Below are positions 1 to 5,552 of a DNA stretch of 5,552 nucleotides, one piece after another; within the stretch, counting starts at the first letter, position 1; every line of letters begins with the position of its first letter. The notes beneath the pieces were generated by a model, which ran no database searches, was not told the DNA's origin, and saw only the letters and a program-made list of their open reading frames with translations. The translations under genes and the position numbers were made by a program. The stretch is from Clostridiales bacterium (GTDB taxonomy: Bacteria > Bacillota > Clostridia > Lachnospirales > WQUN01). Where the stretch lies: assembly GCA_031254075.1 (NCBI GenBank), contig JAIRVD010000238.1, positions 1-5,552 of the forward strand, read 5' to 3'.

Positions 1-1443
1 CAAATCGGATATGAAATTAATCAGTCATTCGGCGGGAATTATTTATTTTCGGGCTTCCGCATGGACGAGCCTCCTGTTTTCATTGAAGACAATAATCGCA
101 GTTTCGTTATAACGCAGAATTTTCATATAACCGATATTTCGCGCGAAGCTTCGTTCCAGCGTCTGGTCGTACCGGGCGGTCTCGGAACCTTCGAACCGGT
201 TTCGTATAATATTAACGTTATTAAACTCGCGTATACCGGGCTTGATGCGCAACCCGTTATTCCGGGATTCGAAGTACGCACGCTCAACATCACAGACCCC
301 GACGCGTATCGTCCGCCTGTCGATAACGGTGCGTCGCCTGCCGTGCCCGTGCTTCACTACATTCCCGAAACGGGCGAGCTTGTTATGCATTCCGACACCG
401 CTTCAGCTTTCCCGCGCGAGGGCGTAAGCGTAACTTACCAAAAAACAGGATTCCGCCAAGATGATATTAACCCGATGGTTTATTTCACAGGACGCGAAAT
501 TGTTGATTTGAATACTTCGCATATTCAACTCGGAACCGAGCTTGTTTACAATGTAACGCAGAATTTTTCACGCGCCGCGGGAACACCTGTTCCTGCCGTC
601 GGCACGCCTACTTCGTATAATTTTACTTTAGCTTACACGCCGATGGTTCCCGCGCCGGCAGATTTAATGGCTTCGCTTCCGCACGGCGCAACAATCGCCG
701 GAAACGTCGTAAACATTCCCGCGCATGTAATGAATACAACCACGGATGTTTCCGTAACCTATCCCGTGCGATTGATGGATACTCCCGTTGTCGGCGGAGT
801 GCATATCATGGCGGATACCCGCGTGCAGGGCGCAGAACTCGTTCGCGCTATCGGCGTTGATAACATTGCGATTCCGCTTAACACGATAGAAATTAACAAG
901 TCTTTTGATATGAAAAATCAGGAAATTCAATACGAATTCGCGTCGCGCACGCGCGTTACCGTTAATTCGCTCGCGAAAAATGTTGTTACGGATAAAATGT
1001 TCGCCGACTTCAGACGATTCTTTGAATTTTCCGATTCGCTTTATGTTTCAACAGAATACGACCTTCAACAGCATTTCCGCAGTCTCGGATACAGCGAAGA
1101 AGCCATAAAGGAATCCGTCGAAAAACAACTCACCAAAGAAAACGCAATGGCGCGCGACGCGCTTCATAAACAATTTAACAATATGCTGTACCTCATCGAC
1201 AAGCATGTAGACAATTCCACTCGCGAACAAACCTTGCTCGGCTCAAGAATGATTCGCATGGAACTCATCCAAAACCGCTTGGAAGACGACGAGGGCAGTT
1301 ACACAAAACTCACAAGCGATAACGAAGATACCAACCTAATCCACGCAACCATTTTGCGCTATTCCGCGGAAGCCCTTTTCCAAGCATCACTCATGGCTAA
1401 CGGCGGCGTAATTCAAATGTCAATTGCTAACTTTTTAAGATAA
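1..1443 (+). CDS. flgL: Flagellar hook-associated protein 3 (FlgL), 5' truncated by window edge
   Basis: FlgL (HAP3) forms, with FlgK, the junction between the flagellar hook and the flagellin filament outside the cell. The frame is open from base 1 with no stop, so the ATG at 61 is an internal methionine and the true start lies upstream. The first visible residues (INQSFGGNYLFSGF) match the conserved end of the N-terminal flagellin-like helical region. A long strand-rich central part follows (about window residues 25-330). The C-terminal part is helical, from about residue 345, and ends with the flagellin-type pattern ALFQASLMANGGVIQMSIANFLR, which packs against the N-terminal helix in this family. 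The visible 480 residues already exceed the roughly 300 of typical FlgL, so the middle domain is enlarged. fliW follows after 63 bases, as expected for a late flagellar cluster. A flagellin is less likely because of the YLFSG motif and the context. Confidence 0.88.
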   Translation, partial: QIGYEINQSFGGNYLFSGFRMDEPPVFIEDNNRSFVITQNFHITDISREASFQRLVVPGGLGTFEPVSYNINVIKLAYTGLDAQPVIPGFEVRTLNITDPDAYRPPVDNGASPAVPVLHYIPETGELVMHSDTASAFPREGVSVTYQKTGFRQDDINPMVYFTGREIVDLNTSHIQLGTELVYNVTQNFSRAAGTPVPAVGTPTSYNFTLAYTPMVPAPADLMASLPHGATIAGNVVNIPAHVMNTTTDVSVTYPVRLMDTPVVGGVHIMADTRVQGAELVRAIGVDNIAIPLNTIEINKSFDMKNQEIQYEFASRTRVTVNSLAKNVVTDKMFADFRRFFEFSDSLYVSTEYDLQQHFRSLGYSEEAIKESVEKQLTKENAMARDALHKQFNNMLYLIDKHVDNSTREQTLLGSRMIRMELIQNRLEDDEGSYTKLTSDNEDTNLIHATILRYSAEALFQASLMANGGVIQMSIANFLR

Positions 1444-1468
1444 TGTAATTCAAATATTACAGTTGTTT

Positions 1469-1487
1469 GCGGAGCATACCGCTCTGC
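1469..1487 (+). other. Small stem-loop between flgL and fliW
   Basis: GCGGAGC (1469-1475) can pair with GCTCTGC (1481-1487) around the loop ATACC: seven pairs, one of them G-U. It lies six bases before the fliW ribosome binding site. No T-run follows, so it does not look like an intrinsic terminator. It could be an RNA processing or stability element, or a site that affects fliW translation. It is short enough to be chance. Confidence 0.35.
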
Positions 1488-1493
1488 TTAGAT

Positions 1494-1499
1494 AAGGAG
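1494..1499 (+). promoter_or_regulatory. Ribosome binding site of fliW
   Basis: AAGGAG lies seven bases before the ATG at 1507, a standard Shine-Dalgarno position, and fixes the fliW start. Confidence 0.85.
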
Positions 1500-1506
1500 A
1501 ATAATA

Positions 1507-1995
1507 ATGGAAAAATTTGAAACGAAACATTTCGGAGAAATTTCGTATGACCCCACTCGCGTTATTGATTTTCCCGAAGGAATCCCCGGTTTTCCCGACA
1601 GCAAACGCTATCTTCTTATGTCTGAAGACGAAAATGAGGATACCTTCTTCTGGCTGCAATCCATCGACGAGGGTGATGTTGCATTCACTTTAATGGATGT
1701 TTACAAGGTTTTGCCCGATTATGACCCGCAGGTCGAACAGGACGAGCTCGCGGAACTCGGCGAACTCGACGACACTCCGCTTCTCATTTACAACATCGTC
1801 GTTATTCCCGACTATATTCGCCACATGCGTGTTAACCTTCGCGCGCCCATCGTCATGAACCTAAACACAGGACGCGGCAAACAACTCATCTGCGCCAACG
1901 ATGACTACTCAATCCGTTTCATGATTTTCGAAGAATTGGAGCGCGCCAAGAAAAAAATTGCCGCGGAAAAACAAAATGCTGGCTCTGACGCGTAA
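1507..1995 (+). CDS. fliW: Flagellar assembly factor FliW
   Basis: FliW is a small cytoplasmic protein that binds flagellin before export and, when flagellin is depleted, binds CsrA and stops it from repressing flagellin mRNA translation (known from Bacillus subtilis). At 162 residues it is near the family's usual 140-160. Family motifs are clear: FPEGIPGF at residues 22-29, WLQS at 49-52, a FTLMDV strand at 60-65, [10 protein letters not shown] at 92-101 and [20 protein letters not shown] at 109-128. The last 18 residues form a charged Lys/Glu/Ala-rich tail. The start is set by AAGGAG seven bases upstream. The gene sits between flgL and csrA, and its last 20 bases overlap csrA, supporting coupled production of the two binding partners. 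Confidence 0.96.
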   Translation: MEKFETKHFGEISYDPTRVIDFPEGIPGFPDSKRYLLMSEDENEDTFFWLQSIDEGDVAFTLMDVYKVLPDYDPQVEQDELAELGELDDTPLLIYNIVVIPDYIRHMRVNLRAPIVMNLNTGRGKQLICANDDYSIRFMIFEELERAKKKIAAEKQNAGSDA

Positions 1996-2191
1996 GAAGG
2001 GTGAATCCATCATCGTAGGCGACAATATTGAAGTCGTCGTTCTCGGCATCACAGGCGAACAAGTTCGCCTCGGAATCCTCGCGCCAAAAACCGTTGCCGT
2101 TCACAGAAAGGAAATCTATGAACAGATTCGGAATGAAAATAAAGAGGCGATGAAGAATGTCAGGGAGAAAATAAAGGATTTAAAGACTTAA
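1976..2191 (+). CDS. csrA: Carbon storage regulator / translational repressor CsrA
   Basis: CsrA is a small dimeric RNA-binding protein that recognises GGA motifs in mRNA leaders and usually blocks ribosome binding. In Bacillota its main known target is flagellin mRNA, with FliW as antagonist. The 71-residue protein begins [12 protein letters not shown] and contains [19 protein letters not shown] (residues 30-48), both family signatures. Arg6 and the RNA-contacting Arg44 are present. Asn55, the position reported to matter for FliW binding in B. subtilis, is conserved, and the longer C-terminal helix typical of FliW-regulated CsrA is present. I chose the ATG at 1976, since the family starts at MLxL; an in-frame TTG at 1958 would add six unsupported residues. 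The upstream site is weak (a lone GGA at 1965-1967), so expression probably depends on translation of the overlapping fliW. Confidence 0.96.
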   Translation: MLALTRKKGESIIVGDNIEVVVLGITGEQVRLGILAPKTVAVHRKEIYEQIRNENKEAMKNVREKIKDLKT

Positions 2192-2195
2192 AATA

Positions 2196-2287
2196 ATTTT
2201 TACACGGATTGCACACGGAAAACACGGTGAAAAGATTGTTTTCGACTCTTTATCCGTGTTCGTTAGCGTGTAATTCCGTGTAAAAAT
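2196..2287. repeat. Long imperfect palindrome built from ACACGG units
   Basis: The csrA-glmU gap is almost filled by an inverted repeat. The outer 13 bases ATTTTTACACGGA (2196-2208) pair perfectly with TCCGTGTAAAAAT (2275-2287). An inner pair AACACGG (2221-2227) and CCGTGTT (2254-2260) matches over seven bases, and GAAAA/TTTTC (2229-2233, 2239-2243) can close a small central hairpin. The left arm carries three direct ACACGG copies (2202, 2213, 2222). The + strand continues with A-rich sequence after the stem, so it is not a standard terminator for csrA. It resembles interspersed palindromic repeats seen in intergenic spaces, but copy number cannot be judged from one window. Confidence 0.75.
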
Positions 2288-2306
2288 ATACATATATCAA
2301 CCGAAT

Positions 2307-2315
2307 AAAGGGAGG
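2307..2315 (+). promoter_or_regulatory. Ribosome binding site of glmU
   Basis: AAAGGGAGG ends six bases before the ATG at 2322, a strong Shine-Dalgarno site that fixes the glmU start. The 19 bases between the palindrome and this site are A/T-rich (including CATATATC) and might contain a -10 element, but I see no convincing -35, so no promoter is called. Confidence 0.85.
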
Positions 2316-2321
2316 TTTTCT

Positions 2322-3671
2322 ATGAAGGCCATTATTCTGGCAGCAGGAAAAGGGAAACGTATGCAGTCGGATTTGCAGAAGGTTATGCATCCGGTTTTGG
2401 GGAAACCGATAGTGCAATATGTTGTTGAGGCTGCGCGTGATGCGGGTTTTGATGATGTAACGGTTGTTGTGGGAAAAGACGGCGAGGAGATAAAGGTTGG
2501 GCTGAAAAATTGCGGCGGGCTTTTTTTTGCCGTTCAGGACGAGCCGCTCGGGACAGGTCATGCGGTACAGGCGGGTTCGGAAAGAATAAAAGATGATGAT
2601 GATGTTTTGGTGCTTTGCGGCGATATGCCGTTGGTTACGGGCGAGTTTATAAAAGAGTTTATGGCGTCTCGTTCGAAAGAGAAGGCTGAGGCGGTTGTTT
2701 GCGCTGTTTATCGGGAAAATGTTGGGGATTTCGGCAGTGTTTACGACACGGACGGGGAATTTGTTGAGATAGTTGAAGCGAAGGATATTACGGAAAAACA
2801 TGCGACAACGACTTGGGCGAATACGGGAATTTATTTATTTAAGGGCGCGTCGCTGTTGCGCGGATTAAAAAAATTAAAAAACGAAAACAGCCAAGGCGAG
2901 TATTATTTAACGGATGTTCCGAAGATTTTAAAGGACGAGGGCGCGAGCGTGCGGGTTTTTCATTCGTATGCGGATATGTCGGTTTTCACGGGAATAAACA
3001 CACAAATTCATTTGGCTGAGGCGGTCGGGCATATGCGCGCGCGCATTAATGCGCGGCATATGATGAACGGCGTTCGTATGGTTGACCCGGCATCGGTGTT
3101 TATTGACGACAGCGTGAAGATTTCGCGCGGCGCGGTGATTTATCCCGGCGTTATTTTGGAAGGTTTTTGCGAAATAAAAGAGAACGCCGTTATCGTTAAT
3201 TCACATTTGAAGGACACAATTGTCCGGGCAAATGCGAGTGTTCGCAACAGCATTGCGGACGGCGCGGTAGTCGGTGCCGGCACGAATGTGGGGCCGTTTG
3301 CGTATCTTCGCCCGGGCGCACTCATCGGCGAAAGATGCAGAATCGGCAATTTCGTCGAAGTCAAAAACGCCACAATCGGCGACGGAACCGCAATGGCGCA
3401 TCTTGCGTACATCGGCGACGCGGATGTAGGATGCGGCGTAAATTTCAGTTGCGGCGCAATAACCGCAAACTACGACGGCAAAGAAAAACACCGAACAACA
3501 ATCGGCGACGGCGCGTTCATCGGAAGCAATTCAAATCTTGTCGCACCCGTTAATATAGGCGAAAACGCCGTTGTTGCGGCAGGTTCCACGATAACGGACG
3601 ATGTCCCTTCATGCGCACTCGGCATCGCCCGCGAACGGCAAATCGTTAAGCTGAACAGGTATAAAAATTGA
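2322..3671 (+). CDS. glmU: Bifunctional UDP-N-acetylglucosamine pyrophosphorylase / glucosamine-1-phosphate N-acetyltransferase GlmU
   Basis: GlmU acetylates glucosamine-1-phosphate using acetyl-CoA, then couples the product to UTP to give UDP-GlcNAc, the cytoplasmic precursor of peptidoglycan and other surface glycans. The 449 residues match the family length (E. coli 456). N-terminal uridyltransferase domain (about 1-225): LAAGKGKRM nucleotide loop at 6-14 (Lys replaces the usual Thr before Arg), Lys20, LGTGHA at 76-81, the metal-binding Asp101 in CGDMPL, and GEYYLTD at 192-198. A linker with HMMNGVRMVDP (246-256) leads to the left-handed beta-helix acetyltransferase domain: YLRPGA at 328-333, GNFVEVKNA at 342-350, the probable catalytic His360 in HLAYIGD, NYDGK at 383-387 and AAGSTIT at 419-425. 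The protein looks complete and active. The gene overlaps the next one by four bases. Third-position base use changes midway from G/T-rich to A/C-rich. Confidence 0.97.
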   Translation: MKAIILAAGKGKRMQSDLQKVMHPVLGKPIVQYVVEAARDAGFDDVTVVVGKDGEEIKVGLKNCGGLFFAVQDEPLGTGHAVQAGSERIKDDDDVLVLCGDMPLVTGEFIKEFMASRSKEKAEAVVCAVYRENVGDFGSVYDTDGEFVEIVEAKDITEKHATTTWANTGIYLFKGASLLRGLKKLKNENSQGEYYLTDVPKILKDEGASVRVFHSYADMSVFTGINTQIHLAEAVGHMRARINARHMMNGVRMVDPASVFIDDSVKISRGAVIYPGVILEGFCEIKENAVIVNSHLKDTIVRANASVRNSIADGAVVGAGTNVGPFAYLRPGALIGERCRIGNFVEVKNATIGDGTAMAHLAYIGDADVGCGVNFSCGAITANYDGKEKHRTTIGDGAFIGSNSNLVAPVNIGENAVVAAGSTITDDVPSCALGIARERQIVKLNRYKN

Positions 3672-4102
3672 AAACCAATAAAAATCGCAGCGGATTTTCA
3701 TATATCGAAATACTGCTCGCGTTGACGATTTTTTCTGTATTGTTGATGGCTGCGTTGCCGCTGATTAATCAGGCGGGCAGAAATCTTGCTTATGCGCAGG
3801 AGGGATATGACGCGCATCTTGCGGCGCAGAGTATAATGATGGCGGTTCGGGCGGATATCGGGAATGCGCAGGCGGTTGCGTCAAACCGCGCCGCCGAGCT
3901 TGGCGCGGAAAGTTACAGCGTATGGATTTTTTCCGAAGGCGAAACAATTTCATTTGAAACGGCTTGTGCGCCTTCCGTAGACGCGACGTTGACGGGAGGT
4001 TCTTTTTTTTCCGAAAGTACATATATGGTTGTTGCGGTATGGGATTCGCAGAAAAATTTGGCAGGGCGGGCGGTTTCTGGTATTCTAAGCAGTGGTGATT
4101 GA
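3668..4102 (+). CDS. Type IV prepilin-like (pseudopilin) protein with class III signal peptide
   Basis: A 144-residue protein with a classic prepilin leader: short basic MKTNKNRSG, the cleavage point between Gly9 and Phe10, Glu at mature position +5 (FSYIE), then a hydrophobic helix through about residue 29 (LLALTIFSVLLMAALPLI). A prepilin peptidase such as PilD/ComC would cleave and methylate it; the mature protein would anchor in the membrane and might join a pilus, pseudopilus or competence-type fibre. The rest (30-144) is an unassigned small alpha/beta head that I cannot place in a named pilin class. It has one cysteine (in TACAPS), so no internal disulfide. The start is a TTG whose codon overlaps the glmU stop (TTGA), with AGG at 3657-3659 as a weak ribosome site, which suggests translational coupling. 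No pilus assembly gene is in view. Any exact role is unknown. Confidence 0.85.
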   Translation: MKTNKNRSGFSYIEILLALTIFSVLLMAALPLINQAGRNLAYAQEGYDAHLAAQSIMMAVRADIGNAQAVASNRAAELGAESYSVWIFSEGETISFETACAPSVDATLTGGSFFSESTYMVVAVWDSQKNLAGRAVSGILSSGD

Positions 4103-4103
4103 C

Positions 4104-5552
4104 ATGGCGAAGGAATATGGCAATGAGAGTATAACTGCGTTAAAAGGCGCGGACAGAGTTCGGAAGCGTCCGGCGGTTATTTTCGGTTCGGATGGAATCG
4201 AAGGTTGCCAACACGCGGTTTTTGAAATTATTTCAAATTCGATTGACGAAGCGCGCGAGGGGTATGGGAAAAAGATTGAAATAACGCGTAACGCGGATTT
4301 TTCGGTGCAGGTGAAGGATTTCGGGCGCGGGGTTCCGGTGGATTATAATCCGATTGAGCAAAAATATAATTGGGAATTGGTTTTCTGTGAGTTGTACGCG
4401 GGCGGGAAGTACGCGAACAACGAGGACGATGCGCATTATGCGTTTAGTTTGGGCTTGAACGGGCTTGGATTATGCGCGACACAATATTCGTCGGAATATA
4501 TGGACGCGGAGATAATTCGCGAAGGCTGGAAGTATCGTCTGCATTTTGAAAAAGGTGAAATTGCGGGCGAGTTAATGAAGGAGCCTTTCGCGGGAAGAAA
4601 AACGGGTACGACGATAATTTGGCGTCCCGACCGCGATGTTTTCACGGATATTGATGTTCCGCTTGAGTGGTATAAGGATATGTTAAAGCGGCAATCCATT
4701 GTAAACGCGGGATTGACGTTTGTTTTAAAGGATGAGGCAAGCGGCGAGACGTTTGAGTTTAAATACGAGAACGGAATTCGCGATTATATAACGGAACTTG
4801 CCGGCGAAACCGCGCTGACCGAGCCGTATATGCTGACGCACGAAACGCAAGGGCGCGACAGGCATGACCAGAAGGAATATAAACTAAAGTTTGACATAAT
4901 TTTTTGTTTTTCGAATGATGTGAATGTGCTTGAGTATTATCATAATTCGAGCCATTTGGTTTACGGCGGCGCGCCCGATAAGGCGGTTCGCGCGGCGTTT
5001 ACATCCGCAATCGACAAATATTTAAAAGACGGAAATCATTATAAAAAGGACGAGAAAAAAATAGGCTTCCCCGATATCGAGGAGAGCCTTATTTTGATTA
5101 CTTCGTCGTTTTCAACGGTTACGTCTTATGAAAATCAGACGAAAAAGGCGATTACAAATAAATTCATACAAGACGCAATGACAGAATTTTTGAAAAAACA
5201 GCTTGAAGTTTATTTCATAGAAAACAAAGCCGATGCGGACAAGCTTTGCGGACAAATTTTAGCGAACAAACGCAGCCGCGAATCCGTGGAAAAAACGCGC
5301 GTCGCGTTAAAAAAGAAATTGACGGGGCAAATTGATTTAAATAATCGTGTGGAAAAATTCGTTAATTGCCGCACGAAGGACATCACGCGCCGCGAGTTGT
5401 ACATCGTCGAAGGCGATTCCGCGCTCGGCTCATGCAAGCTCGGTCGCGACGCGGAATTCCAAGCAATCATGCCCGTTCGCGGAAAAATCTTTAATTGCTT
5501 AAAAGCCGATTATAACCGCATTTTGCAAAATGAAATTATAACCGATTTATTA
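4104..5552 (+). CDS. Type IIA DNA topoisomerase subunit B (GyrB/ParE family, divergent clostridial type), 3' truncated by window edge
   Basis: This ATPase/TOPRIM subunit would pair with a GyrA/ParC-like partner to pass one DNA duplex through another. 483 codons are visible with no stop; family members are usually about 640-800 residues. GHKL ATPase: Glu41, Asn45 and Asp48 in FEIISNSIDEA (catalytic base and ATP/Mg ligands), DFGRGVP at 72-78, GGKY at 100-103, the ATP lid GLNGLG at 117-122 and GTT at 168-170. Transducer domain: QTK loop at 345-347, whose Lys contacts ATP phosphate. TOPRIM domain begins near 430 with YIVEGDSALG (433-442, Glu436 metal ligand), then FQAIMPVRGKI (452-462). The usual EGDSAGG reads EGDSALG. 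The start lies one base after the prepilin stop, with weak GGTG at 4094-4097, so it is probably translated by coupling. It could be the main gyrase, topoisomerase IV, or an additional paralogue; the GNESITALKGADRVRKRP start resembles the last. Confidence 0.93.
   Translation, partial: MAKEYGNESITALKGADRVRKRPAVIFGSDGIEGCQHAVFEIISNSIDEAREGYGKKIEITRNADFSVQVKDFGRGVPVDYNPIEQKYNWELVFCELYAGGKYANNEDDAHYAFSLGLNGLGLCATQYSSEYMDAEIIREGWKYRLHFEKGEIAGELMKEPFAGRKTGTTIIWRPDRDVFTDIDVPLEWYKDMLKRQSIVNAGLTFVLKDEASGETFEFKYENGIRDYITELAGETALTEPYMLTHETQGRDRHDQKEYKLKFDIIFCFSNDVNVLEYYHNSSHLVYGGAPDKAVRAAFTSAIDKYLKDGNHYKKDEKKIGFPDIEESLILITSSFSTVTSYENQTKKAITNKFIQDAMTEFLKKQLEVYFIENKADADKLCGQILANKRSRESVEKTRVALKKKLTGQIDLNNRVEKFVNCRTKDITRRELYIVEGDSALGSCKLGRDAEFQAIMPVRGKIFNCLKADYNRILQNEIITDLL

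Noticed and set aside
61..63. ATG at 61 as the flgL start.
   Set aside because: The frame stays open to base 1 and the upstream residues are conserved FlgL sequence, so the gene is cut by the window edge.
1958..1978. TTG at 1958 as an upstream csrA start.
   Set aside because: CsrA proteins begin at MLxL, which matches the ATG at 1976; the six extra residues lack family support.
2196..2287. The csrA-glmU palindrome as an intrinsic terminator.
   Set aside because: The + strand runs into A-rich rather than T-rich sequence after the stem, and the stem is interrupted with a long internal part.
2521..2528. Run of eight T in glmU, and a second at 4003-4010 in the prepilin gene, as phase-variation or frameshift sites.
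   Set aside because: Both code in frame for Phe-Phe, glmU is normally essential, and tracts of this length are unremarkable without population data.
2589..2603. Short GAT repeat encoding consecutive Asp in GlmU.
   Set aside because: Only about four units, inside a normal acidic loop before the LCGDMPL strand; no sign of expansion.
2250..2801. A 183-codon open frame on the - strand over the start of glmU and the palindrome.
   Set aside because: It lies opposite a clear glmU coding sequence, shows no recognisable family motif, and is explained by the skewed codon use of glmU.
3140..3553. Several overlapping open frames on both strands over the glmU acetyltransferase domain, including an Arg/Asn-rich + strand frame at 3335-3553.
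   Set aside because: Low-complexity products with no motifs; they arise from repetitive hexapeptide codons in glmU.

Overview
The window holds six protein-coding genes, all on the + strand and closely packed, with no RNA gene, insertion sequence or CRISPR array that I can see. In order they are: the 3' end of flgL (hook-filament junction protein), fliW (flagellar assembly factor), csrA (RNA-binding regulator), glmU (UDP-GlcNAc synthesis), a small type IV prepilin-like protein, and the 5' part of a GyrB/ParE-family type IIA topoisomerase that runs off the right edge.

The organism is most likely a flagellated member of the Clostridia (Bacillota). The flgL-fliW-csrA order is the arrangement known from Bacillus and Clostridia. 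The topoisomerase, with its N-terminal GNESITALKGADRVRKRP stretch, resembles from memory a divergent GyrB-like family common in Clostridia. AGGAGG-type ribosome binding sites fit this. The assignment is inference; no rRNA or other taxonomic marker is present.

Left block (1-2191) is a late flagellar module. FlgL is structural. FliW and CsrA form the partner switch in which FliW binds either flagellin or CsrA and so ties flagellin translation to flagellin export. fliW and csrA overlap by 20 bases, so their translation is probably coupled. A 130-base gap (2192-2321) follows. It is filled by a long imperfect palindrome made of ACACGG units and separates the flagellar block from the rest.

Right block (2322-5552) starts at glmU with a strong ribosome binding site. 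The prepilin gene starts at a TTG that overlaps the glmU stop, and the topoisomerase starts one base after the prepilin stop, so the three are probably co-transcribed. Their functions (cell-wall precursor synthesis, a surface or secretion pseudopilin, DNA topology) are not obviously related.

The genes are recognisable families, and I do not see a previously undescribed system. The points most worth a second look are the ACACGG palindrome, a sharp change in strand composition (C-rich flagellar genes, G-rich start of glmU, back to balanced or C-rich within glmU), the orphan prepilin placed between two housekeeping-type genes, and the divergent topoisomerase.
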